64,000 bases of DNA, from contig CAJINV010000001.1 of NCBI GenBank assembly GCA_905178155.1, forward strand, positions 15,128,142 through 15,192,141, in the 5' to 3' direction. Both the position numbers and the translations under genes were made by a program. The notes beneath the pieces were generated by a model, which did not search any database, was not told where the DNA came from, and was given only the letters and a program-made list of their open reading frames with translations. Position 1 is the stretch's first letter. Each line of letters starts with the position of its first letter. Shown piece after piece: positions 43,299 through 55,000 of this stretch. Source of the stretch: Amoebophrya sp. A120. Its lineage: Eukaryota > Sar > Dinophyceae > Syndiniales > Amoebophryaceae.

Positions 43299-44208
43299 AC
43301 GAGGTTTCTTTTTTTTTCTTTCCTACAACAGTTAGGTGTATAGTAGAACGACACCGGCATGCACCGAAAGGCGACAAACGAAGTTAACCGTTTCAATTGT
43401 TTGATTTTGGACAGCGACAAACACCTTCGTTTGAAAGTATCTACTTCAAGTCGAGCATGCTCGAAGGAATTGGCATCTAGTACTGTTGCAGATCATCATG
43501 CCATAGCCTGTTTGACGGCTCATGTAGAAACGTGTTCCTGCTGGTTGATAAAGACTATCCATCGGTCACTTTGAAAGCACTCGTTTTTTGGAAGCATAGA
43601 CAATCCTCAAGCACGACGAACGTGCAATCCATCGGTCCGGATTTTTTACACCGTGATGATTACATGCTCTGTTGAGAGAAGCAAGGCTCTAGCGTTTTTC
43701 TGTGCATTGCCTACTGCGCTGCAGATTTTACTTGATTTTAGATTTGAGCGTTTTTCATGTTCCGACATGCTTTGCAATTAATTTATTTCGCGTTTCGCCT
43801 GCAAGTTTTACAACAGGGTCGTGGGTACCACGCAAGGTCGTTGAAAACGATCGCTCGAAATCCCTCCCCTCTCGTCGTCTTAGTCATTACTGCTACAGCA
43901 GCATTTTTGAAATCAGACTAGAATTTGTGTATGTTCGCACTGATGACTTTTGCGAGAACTAGATTTCAACGTGTGAAGAAAATTTGAGATCTGTCTGTTT
44001 TTCCACCGCGCGAAGCACCTCCTCCTTTCTTTAGGATTCTCTTCGATCTGAGCCCACAGCTGCACTGATTATTCCGGTGCTGTAGCTGTTCGTATTTTTT
44101 AGAGCAGCCGACCATCTTCGTTGAGTCCTTTGGCTTTGTTGTGGATTTTTTTGAACCACTTTACCTTTTTTCTACACTAAACCAAGTTTCTCTTTCTGAT
44201 TTTAGAAA
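43299..44208. other. Intergenic gap
   Basis: No supported gene; AT-rich with scattered short frames. The Tyr/Thr-rich stretch before 44209 is probably 5' UTR. Confidence 0.4.
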
Positions 44209-47200
44209 ATGACAACGGGCGAACTAACGAACGTTTTTGTTCTGCCCTTGCGTGAGCAGGTCGTTTTTCCGCATCAGCGCTTCGGAATCAGCTTGGGCAA
44301 GGCAATCTTCGAGCGGGTCTACCAGCACTGCCAGGAGCACCGGACCCAACAGGTTGGCTTGGTCTGCATCGCCTCCAAAAAACACGCGGCGAGCGGCAAT
44401 TTAGGGTCGGCATCCAACTCCAGCGGAGAAACTCTGCCGTATTCTACAAACACTGCGGGACCGAAGAAAGCAGGTACTTAGAAATTGATTCAGTGCTAGA
44501 GATCTGTGACCTTTATTTGAAGATGTTATTTTTGGTGAAGAAATGTCTTCTCAAATGCCCCGCCACTGCAAAGACGAAAAAGTCGATTCTCAAAGGGACA
44601 TGAAATATTTCATCACAAACAGTTGGCGTCACGGTCGGGACTGCAGATCCCAGCAGCAAGGACCTCCCCAGCAAGACTGATGGAGATAATAGCAATGCCT
44701 TCGGGAAGTTCGAGTTGTACAATGTCGGGACGCTGTGCGAGTTGCAGAGCCACGGCCGCGGCACCAGCGGCACCACGGTGTCGGTACAAGCCAAGAGCAG
44801 AATGGAAATCAAAAGCCTCCGGATGTACGATTACTACGGCATCGCAACCGTGAGGTTGCTGGACGATCCCCCGCCAGCGGTGCTCCGGAGCGACAAGGAT
44901 ATCAGAACGCAGGTGGAATTGCTGCACGATATCCTATGTAAAAACATCCCCACCCCAGAGTTGTCATGCAGATTTGCAAGCGCAAGAGCATTTGTAATGC
45001 GCATCCCCATGGGAGGCATTTTTCATCGTGTTTTGGAACTTGTAATGCTGCAAACAGGATAAGGAGATGGATTTGTTATGCGGCTTCCCTTGCTAAGCTG
45101 CACTACAGTACAGCCTGCAACTTGTCATGCGTGACCCCCAAAACTTCAAGGTTTGTGTTGCAAAGTCCCCATCTTGACTCTGGGGTGGGGACGTTTTTAC
45201 ACGGGATACACGAGGTGGTAAAGCAGTTTTCCGAATCCGCTTCCGGGGAAAAGCGACGGGGAATTCTGTCCCTGGGGGACATCCTGCGGTCTCTTTTGTC
45301 GGATGAAAGGTAAAATGAGAAAAAATTTCCCCGCGTAGTGGTAGACTTATCCAGTGTGACGGAATTATGAAGAGGCATGCAATTTTAGTCCATGTGTCAG
45401 TGTACCAGACGTTGTAACAATGATGCAAGATGAACAGAAATCATTGTATGTGTGTTCTACCGAATGCAAGAACTCTGTTCGCAGGTTTCCTTCCCAGCTG
45501 CGGTCTCAATTCGAGAACAACCTGCGTTCGTCGAAACGCGAGCGATTCGCCGAAGATTTGGAGAACAGTCCGCTGGGGGACCAGGGTCAGCTGACCGACG
45601 ATACCGGTTCGTACGACGGATACTCCCCCGGGCTGCTGGCCGACATGATCGCAGCGCATCCGCACTACCGCTTTTCGGTGTTCGAACAGCAAACCGTGCT
45701 TTCGGAGTTCGACGTGAAGCAGCGATTGGAAAAGGTGATCCGCGCTCTGCAGCGCTTGGCCAAGGCACAGAAAATCTCGCAGGAGATTTCCAGCAGCATG
45801 CAAACCCGCAGCGAATCGGAGATGAAGGAGGCCATTCTCCGCAAGCAGATCCGCGACTTGCGGAAGGAACTGAAGGTCGTGGGGAAGAAGAAAAACAAGA
45901 AAGCCGGCGAGAACGAAAACGCGAATTCCGACGAAGACGAGGACAGCGAGGAGGACGAGCTGCAGGCCATGCGGGACAAGGTGGGCCGCGCGCACATGAG
46001 CAAGGCGGCGGAAAAGATCGCGGGCCGGGAGCTGAAGCGGTTGAGTAACATGCAGAGTCACCACCCGGAATACACGGTGAGCAGGACCTACTTGGACCTC
46101 CTCTGCACGCTGCCCTGGAATCGCTCGTCCGACGATGCCGTTTTGCAGTTGAACTCCGCAGCCGCTATTCTTGACGAAGACCATTATGGCTTGGAGAAAG
46201 TGAAAAAGCGCGTGCTGGAGTTCCTCGCGGTGCGGAAATTGCGCTCCTCGGTATTCAGCACAAGCGTAAACGTTGTCACGAATGGCGGAGACGAGGGTAG
46301 TGGTCCACCAGGCGCAAACGACGCCACTGTGACAGACGCTACAAATAACGGAATTAGTACAAATAGTGGATCACCTGCAGACGAGGGGTCCGCGACGGTT
46401 GTGGAGGACCAACAGAACGGTACGGACGTAAACAACCCCGACGCACGTCCTAAAAATACGCCTCCACATCATCTCCCCGTTGTGAAGCGCATCATCCAGC
46501 CAGGCGACATGGGAGGCACTAGAAGTAAATCGCCGAAGGTGGATATGCGCGGCCCGATTCTGTGCCTGCTCGGGCCACCGGGGGTTGGGAAGACCAGTTT
46601 AGGTAAGTCCATCGCGAAGGCCATGGGCCGGCAGTTCCAGCGCATCGCGCTCGGCGGGGTGCGGGACGAGGCGGAGTTGCGCGGGCACCGGCGCACGTAC
46701 ATCGGCAGTATGCCGGGCGTGATCATTCAGGCGCTGCAAACAGCGGGAACGAACAACCCGGTCATTCTGCTCGACGAAATCGACAAGCTGGCACACGGGA
46801 TGACGAGCAACCCGCAGGGGTGCCTGTTGGAGATTCTGGACCAGGAACAGAATTTCGCTTTCAAAGACCACTACCTGAACACGCCGTTCGATCTTTCGAA
46901 CGTCTTCTTCATCTGTACCTGCAACGACCTGAGCACCATCGACCGGCCGCTGCTCGACCGGATGGAAATCTTGGAATTGTCGGGGTACTCCGTCGAGGAA
47001 AAGATTTTCATCGCCCAGCGGTATTTGCTGCCGAAGCAGCGGAAGGTCCACGCGTTGGAGGAGCTGTCGGATAGTGAAGAGTTAGAAGAGAACGGCCCGG
47101 TCGTGGGGGGAAAAGCAGGGTCCGGCGGAAGTCCGGTTACGGCGGATAGTGGTTTTGGTGAGAACTTGTATGGACGAGGGGCTTTCAACGCACCATCCCG

Positions 47201-48915
47201 GATTCAGCACGCGGATAGAAGCACGAGCAGCAGGAACAGCAGAAGGCGGTTTGAAGATGTTGAAAGAGCAGCTTCACGACACGAGCCGCAGCTCGGGCTG
47301 CACCGGCATGACGACTACTACAACACTTCCGCTTACGATCTAGACGACGAGGTGTGCGTAATGGGTCAAAAAGGCTTTTGCGGCTGCAAGAATTGCACCT
47401 GCACGAAGCGGACAAAGACTAGATTTGGTCCACCTCCGCAGAACAACAAAACTACTCGGAGAAGGAATGCTGCCGACTCGGAAATGTATTGCAGCGACGT
47501 GGAAACGACCGCATCGAGCGGGAGCGAGCGTTTGAATAGTAGTTCTTTACGTGCAGTCGGAAGATCGTCGACGGAGGACGAACAGGAGATCAATCCGCTC
47601 TTCAGCTGCAGCGTCACCTTCGACGGGTTTTCGTCCGCCAACCAGCGACTGCAAGAGACGCAGTTGGTGTCTTTGAATGCGATGAAATATAGTGACTCAC
47701 CAACGATGAGCAATTCGAAATTTGAGGGGTCAACAAGGAGTTCGTCCTCCTCCTCCGCCACGATTCCGTTCAACAAGAATGATAAGCCATTTACCGGGCC
47801 GAAAAACGTGAAACCCCCAGTCAAGACCCAAGTTCCTCCATCATCAGAAGTCACACAAGTGGTCGCGACGTCCATTCCGCCCTCCGGGAAGGCCGCCAAG
47901 CGGCCGCCGCGACTGGAAGTCACGCGAGCTGCCCTGGTGAAGCTGATCACGAAATACACCGCGGAATCCGGGGTGCGCTCCCTGGAACGCCGCATCGCGG
48001 AGATCTGCCGCTGGGTTGCCTACGAAATCGTCGAAAAGGAGGGGAAAAACGGGGTGAAGGTGCAGGACGTGTACACAATCAACCCGGCGGATTTGTTCAA
48101 AATCTGCGGGATCGAGGTTAGTAAGCACGAAGATTTCCTCCAGGACACACTAACACCGGGCGTCGCCGTCGGTCTGGCCGTCACGCACTACGGCGGCGAG
48201 TTGCTTTTCGTCGAGGCGGCGAAGGTGAAGGGGAACGGGAACTTGACCATAACGGGCAGACTCGGCGACGTGATGAAAGAGTCGGTCAGAACTGCGTTAT
48301 CGCTTTTGCGACCCTACATTCCCGCGCCCTTCCAGCAACACGACTTACACGTGCACTTCCCAGCGGGGGCCGTTCCGAAGGACGGACCGAGCGCGGGGGT
48401 GGCAACGACGTTGGCGTTGGCCTCGCTGTTTCTGGAAAAGCCCTGCAGAAATGACACTGCGGTCACCGGGGAGATCACGCTTCGGGGGCAGGTATTTATC
48501 GGCTGTTGTGAATTTGATGGGTAGTTCATCTGTCGATGACAGTCTAGCGTCTTTAATTAGGTGATCGCTTTTTATATCAAGCGCGAACAAAGTTTTTCCC
48601 AATCATTTGGCTCCTTTCATTTCATTTGGTGGCACGTAGTTTATCATCCGACAAAACGCACAGGTCCTTCCCGTGGGCGGCATCAAGGAAAAGATCCTGG
48701 CGGCGAACAGATCGCCTGGCATCAAGTACGTGCTTATACCAGCATCGAACGAGGCAAATGTCGAGCAGGACCTGGGCGGCCAACTGAACAATGTCAACCT
48801 GCGCATCGTCTACATTCGAACGATTCGCGAGGCCCTGATTCATTCGTTCGGGGTCGATAACTCCCTGCTACCAACCGCGGTTGAGACGCTCTCGACGGCT
48901 CCTGCGAAGTTGTGA
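44209..48915 (+). CDS. LONP2: Lon protease, probably peroxisomal (ends AKL)
   Basis: ATP-dependent serine protease. Exons 44209-44473, 44623-44929, 45214-45309, 45485-48491, 48664-48915; 1308 residues with consistent phases. One join is a family B introner, the others GT-AG introns. Domains: N-terminal LON substrate domain (FVLPLREQVVFPHQRF); coil; AAA+ ATPase with Walker A GPPGVGKTS (~586) and Walker B VILLDEID (~645); a ~280-residue disordered insert (about 740-1020, Ser/Gly-rich with a CGCKNCTCTK cluster) inside the small ATPase subdomain; then the protease domain with catalytic Ser in KDGPSAG (~1190) and Lys in GGIKEK (~1230). There is no mitochondrial presequence; the protein ends APAKL, and AKL fits the PTS1 peroxisomal signal. 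Length exceeds usual Lon (~850) because of inserts. Confidence 0.9.
44930..45208. mobile_element. Introner, family B (279 bp), in Lon gene
   Basis: Left TATCCTATGTAAAAACATCC, right complement of TATCCCGTGTAAAAACGTCC; flanked by CACGA. Forward orientation. Confidence 0.93.
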
Positions 48916-49929
48916 GGAACAGAACGACTCCTGTGCTTCTAACACAATCGCAAAATGCGCCGCCGCTACTTACACTAACACTGAAATTAAGTTTATATAC
49001 GTTTTTTGTTGAAGTAAAATTTTGAGACTTATGCCCACACCCGACCGAAACCGTGTGAAGCCCATTTCAGGTACGAGCTACGTTTTGTTTCCTGGGGAAA
49101 TTTTCAATAGCTCGAACACCCCGCAATGAATTTGTATCTCGAGAAGTCCTGCACTACTTTTTTCCGGTGCCTCTCGTTCGAAGAGAAACTGTCCCAATCA
49201 TTTGTTGCTGCGATTCATTCACAATTTTCAAGCATAGATAGGAACGAAAAACCCAAATTTTAAAACACATATTGGGAACCAGTTCTTCGCTACTTTTCCA
49301 TGTTGATTCGGTAATAAGTTTAACCAAGCGAACTTCGTTTTTCTTTGTTTTCCAAGCGTCAACGTCTACTTTCCAAGCGTCAATGTCGACACGCTGTCGC
49401 GGCGAGTAAAATTACTCGCACCGTGACAGTTCTTACACGTCGCCTTTTCCATTAGAATAGCACTTTATCCTCGTGTGTAGTAGAAAGTGAAACGCTACTA
49501 GATGCAAAAGCAGACACTCTTTATCACCCTTGTGATTGATTGTGACAGTTTTTGGCAAAAGTTTTTGCATAGAACGACCAGTGTGAAGATAAACAAACAT
49601 CGATAGAAGCCTTTTGATATTTTGAGCATTCTTGAGGCACATCATGATTTTCCACGGCACAGAGCAGGAGTGTCTGTGTCGATTCATTGGATACCCCCTG
49701 CGTACCAGTCCGAATGACTGGAGACTTTGGCACACTGATGGAAAGTTGTTGAGTTCGAGAAGGTCCAGCGCGAAATGCGAAAGTCCGAAGCGGACTTCGA
49801 GTGCCACAGAGGCTCTGCGGAAACCGCGAACCGCAAATGACCTAAGTACTTTATACTTCCTTCATCTCACAGAGCGATGTGTGAGTGTCATCGCGTGAGT
49901 GATTGCGAGGGTGCAAACATTTTGAAAAA
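48916..49929. other. Intergenic gap before a tandem array
   Basis: No supported gene. Around 49340-49395 the words CCAAGCGTCAA and GTCGACAC recur at short spacing. The gap leads into the repeat array. Confidence 0.4.
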
Positions 49930-51790
49930 ACCGTGTTTGCGCGAGTCTTTAGATTGTCATCCTGGGAGCTTGTTGCGAGGGGCCGGCGTCCAGATCCCGC
50001 CCAGACTCCGTCCAGACCAGCTGCAAGTGGCTCCATACCGTGCTGCCTCGCGTTCCAACCAAGTTTTTTTGATTTTGTAAGGAAAATTGCAGAGAACGTT
50101 AGAAATTCAGATTCTCGCCGTGTTTTGCTTGCAGTTGCGATATCAAAACGGGGTCTGGACGGCGTCTGGACGGCACGGGTGAGCGGCATCATGCCGTGCG
50201 GGTTCGGTTTGAGCGGTAAAAGTTGGTAGAAAATCGCGAAAAAGTAAAGCTCGTGGCGAATCTTCGTAGTCCCGCCCTGGAAAGCATGACGCCAAGTCCC
50301 GTCCAGACCCCGTCCAGACCCCGACCAGAACAGCTGAAAGTACAGCCGTACCATGCGGGTTCGCGTTCTCGGCATATATTTTTGAATTTTACCGGAAAAA
50401 TTGCCAGGAACGTGAAAAAACAACAGGGACATGGTGTTTGGCTTTTACTGCGAGTGTCTGGTCGGGGTCTGGACGGGGTCTGGACGGCATGGGTGAGCGG
50501 CACCGTGCCGTGCGGGTTCGGTTTGAGAGGTAAAAGTTGGGAAAAAATCAAGAAAAAGCAAAGCTCGTGGCGAATCTTCGTAGTCCCGCCCTGGAAAGCA
50601 TGACGCCAAGTCCCGTCCAGACCCCGTCCAGACCCCGACCAGAACAGCTGAAAGTACAGCCGTACCATGCGGGTTCGCGTTCTCGGCATATATTTTTGAA
50701 TTTTACCGGAAAAATTGCCAGGAACGTGAAAAAACAACAGGGACATGGTGTTTGGCTTTTACTGCGAGTGTCTGGTCGGGGTCTGGACGGGGTCTGGACG
50801 GCATGGGTGAGCGGCACCGTGCCGTGCGGGTTCGGTTTGAGAGGTAAAAGTTGGGAAAAAATCAAGAAAAAGCAAAGCTCGTGGCGAATCTTCGTAGTCC
50901 CGCCCTGGAAAGCATGACGCCAAGTCCCGTCCAGACCCCGTCCAGACCCCGACCAGAACAGCTGAAAGTACAGCCGTACCATGCGGGTTCGCGTTCTCGG
51001 CATATATTTTTGAATTTTACCGGAAAAATTGCCAGGAACGTGAAAAAACAACAGGGACATGGTGTTTGGCTTTTACTGCGAGTGTCTGGTCGGGGTCTGG
51101 ACGGGGTCTGGACGGCATGGGTGAGCGGCACCGTGCCGTGCGGGTTCGGTTTGAGAGGTAAAAGTTGGGAAAAAATCAAGAAAAAGCAAAGCTCGTGGCG
51201 AATCTTCGTAGTCCCGCCCTGGAAAGCATGACGCCAAGTCCCGTCCAGACCCCGTCCAGACCCCGACCAGAACAGCTGAAAGTACAGCCGTACCATGCGG
51301 GTTCGCGTTCTCGGCATATATTTTTGAATTTTACCGGAAAAATTGCCAGGAACGTGAAAAAACAACAGGGACATGGTGTTTGGATTTTACTGCGAGTGTC
51401 TGGTCGGGGTCTGGACGGGGTCTGGACGGCATGGGTGAGCGGCACCGTGCCGTGCGGGTTAGGTTTGAGAGGTAAAAGTTGGGAAAAAATCAAGAAAAGG
51501 CAAAGCTCGTGGCGAACCTTCGTAGTCTCGCCCTGGAAAGCATGGCGCCAAGTCCCGTCCAGACCCCGTCCAGGCCCCGACCAGAACAGCTGAAAGTACA
51601 GCCATACCATGGGGGTGCGCGTTCTTGGCATAATTTTTTGAATTTTGCCGGAAATAAAAATTGCCAGGAACGTGAAAAAACAACAGGGACATGGTGTTTG
51701 GCTTTTACTGCGAATGTCTGATCGGGGTCTGGACGGGGTCGGGACGGGACAAGTCGGAGGGTCCATAGCATGCGCATTTGATTTGGCAAG
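49930..51790. repeat. Tandem array, 314-bp unit
   Basis: Units start near 50223, 50537, 50851, 51165 and 51479, exactly 314 bp apart, with a diverged partial copy before them. The second and third are indistinguishable by eye; the last has several changes. Each unit contains GTCCAGACCCCGTCCAGACC and, about 160 bp later, its near-complement GGTCTGGACGGGGTCTGGAC, so a unit can fold back on itself. Frames of about 126 codons on both strands are by-products of the repeat length. Confidence 0.95.
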
Positions 51791-52010
51791 CAAAAGTTGA
51801 GATACTTACTTAAAAGCGTACTTACTTTTCTGTTTCGGATTTCTATATTTTCGTAGGAGCAGCGGTAAGCACTTCTTGTGCAGCAAGATCAAGATGTGCC
51901 GTGCTTCCCGAAGATTGATATTCATGTTTGACGGAGCGGTAGGAGTTGGTGGGGCGACGAGGGAAGCACCGAGCTGCTGCGGAAGATAACTTCACACGAC
52001 GACTGTCAGT

Positions 52011-55000
52011 ATGGCCAGGCTTCTGCGGATCTTGCACCTGCTGTGCGCGGCCAGTGCAGACCGAGCAATCCCTCCTACCAACCACGACAGGAGTGCGGAC
52101 GCCGCGCTGCACCATGAGGCTCAGCATAGGTTGGTAACTGAGAAGGCGTCCTCGCCCCAGCAACACTCTACCGATATTCATCCCGATGGGGTGAACGAGG
52201 AAAGCAGCGACAAAGCGAAAAGATCCGCAGGCGCAGCCCCGACTGCCCGTAGTCGCGGAAAAATAAAATCTGAAGACGCAGCTGCAGCAGCGGCACTTCT
52301 TCAACATGAAAATCAAAACGCGGCTCTCGACCAACAGCTGATCCTCGAGTCCGGTCTTCGTGAGCAAAAAAGCAGCATGCTGTCCGCGCGCAAGCTTCAA
52401 GCGGCGTTTGACGGGAAGCCAAGACCGAAGGAGCCCAACGCGTTTCTGCCGATGAGCCGCCGCGAGGGGATGGAGTACGCCGGGGTGCGCAATCTCACCA
52501 AGGACCACGTCTACGAACAGATCGCCATCCTCCTGCTCGCCTTTGCGGTCACGGGGCTGATGATCTTTGGGCTCTGGTACGTGACCGACCGGGTGAACTT
52601 GACGCACCCGCCCAACGAGGTGCGCGTGGACCCCTACACCGGCGAGGACCTGCCCCGGCCCTTCCAGTTCCTCCGCGACGAGGACTTTCAGGACAAAGTG
52701 GCGGGGTACATGGAAACGTTCCGCGAGAACAACTACTACCTGTCGACGGTCCTGTTTTACCACTTGGGCCAGTCCCTCCTGTTCGTCATCAAAGTGTACG
52801 ACGTGCGGGACGAGATCCCCTGGTACGTGTTGCTGCTGGAAGCCGTGCTCGGCCTCCTTCTGTTCGTCGACCCGTTCGTGACCAACCTGCAGTGTTTCAT
52901 CATGAGCGAGTTCGGCACTTTGGAAAAGCTCAAGTACAAGGAGCTCGCGACCGAGACCATCGCGCTGATTGCGCCGATGCTGTCGCTGGTGATCTCCCGG
53001 CAGCACGAGTACGATAAGGAGGCGGGCAACTACCTCGCGGATCCGGGCAACACGATCGGAACCTTCTGGTTCTCGTTTCGCTACTTCGGGTGTATTCGCT
53101 TGCGGAAGTACTACTTACTGCTTTTCCCGGAGATGTCTTCGGTCCGCTCCCCCGTGGCGCGCGCGTCCTACGCGGTGATTCTGCGATTCTTCGAGGTCTT
53201 CATCTTTTTCTACGTGGTTATGGGAGTGTCAGAATCGAAATTGACAAAGTAGAAAAATTTGTGATGCACAAAATCGATGTCAGTTGGAGCCTCAGTCTCC
53301 AAGTGGCGCATGACAAATTTCGAGAGCCCCCAAATACAGTCTGTGATGCTGTTTGAGCAAAGAAGACTGCTCCTGTCATGCTACTCTGGCAGCACATTGC
53401 ATACCCATAAACAGGCTCACAATCGGTCTCATTTGCCTGCTCCCCAATACAAGCTTTCAGTGACCTACATTTTATGCATCACAAGTTTTTCGATTTTGTC
53501 GATTTCGATCCTGACACATCCATAGTGGTGGTTAGCACCTTATGGGTGGTGGAGTTCGCCGAGGGCTTGTTCCCGCGACTCCTGCCCCAGGCGAACAACT
53601 GGACGCTGGACGCGAGTCTGTGGTTTGTGACCACGTCCGCGATGACCATCGGCTACGGAGACTACGCCCCGGTCACGTTCTTCGGCCGGCTGGTGACCAT
53701 GATTTTTCTCGTCTCGGTGCTGCTGCTCGTCGGGCTGATCGCCGATTTGCTCTCGAAGATGCTGGCGGAAACGGCCAGCGGGCAGGGCCGGTACGTGGTG
53801 AAATCGCGGGTCCCCTACGTCATCTGCGTGGGGAACTTCTCGCCCGCGACCGCAAAGTCCGTTCTCGCGGAGTACTTCCTATCTCACAGAAAAAAGCTGG
53901 CAGGGCATATTTGTAACGCAAAAAAAAACACACAGAAAAACCTGTCATGGGCGACCTCGTAGCATGCTATTTCGGGTATGCAATACAAGCTTTTTTGTCT
54001 ATTTATTTTTGCATTACAAATATGCCCTGCCAGCTTTTTTCTCTGGGATACTTCCACGACGACCAACACGCGGTGCACCGGGATCGGATGGAGATGGTCT
54101 TCGTCCTGGTCGGGCAGCAGTTCAACGGCGTCGCGCAGGCCGTCGGCGAGTGGTGCAGCGAGAATCAGGACTACAGTCCGCGCGTGCACGTGTTTCGGGG
54201 AAATATTACCAGCACGTACGACTACCGGCGCTGCGGCGTCGCGACCGCGAAGGCGGTTCTCGTCGTGCCGAACGTGCAGAACCCGGTGGATAAACAGAAG
54301 GAGGACGTGGACAGTCTGCTCCGCGTGCAGGCGGTGCAAAAGCGGAGTCCGCCAAATTTGCAAGTGATCGTCATCCTGCACTTGATGCGCAACCGGTACA
54401 TGTTCTTGGGCATCATCCCCAGACGGAACCTGATTTGCGCGGACGACTTCAAGTTTCGGCTGTTGGGACGGGTGAATTTCCTCCCGGGGCTGCCGTCGTT
54501 GCTGTGTTCTTTACTGCAGTGCTCGTCGATGTCCGACAACGACCGGTCGCTGTTCAAGCAGCTGGAGTTATCCAAGAAAAAAACATTGTAGGTGTAACTT
54601 TTTTGGAGGAACAGCATTACAAATTTGTCTGGCATGACAGCAGAAACCTGTCATGCGCAGATAGTACGTGAAAACGCCCTGTAATGGACCCTACGATGCA
54701 TGTCAAGCATGACAGACGCAATCACTTTGCATGTTGCGCATCACAAATTTACACTAACAGCGTTTTTTTCTTGGATAGGAGTCCTCCTACCAGGAAGACA
54801 CCTTGTCGAAGAATCAGTTCATGCTCTTCCACGACGAGGAGCTGCATTACGGGCAAGGGAAGGAACTGTACGCGATCACCTTGAACCCCTCCTACGCGAA
54901 GTTCGCCCCGAAAGCCGAGGACATGCCGTGGTCCTGCATCGTTCGGGACGTGTTGTATATCCAAGAAAAAAACTTTGTTAGTGTAACTATCTTCGGCTGA

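Noticed and set aside
50189-51793. Repeated ~126- to 205-codon frames in the tandem array
   Set aside because: They recur with the 314-bp unit on both strands and reflect repeat length, not genes.
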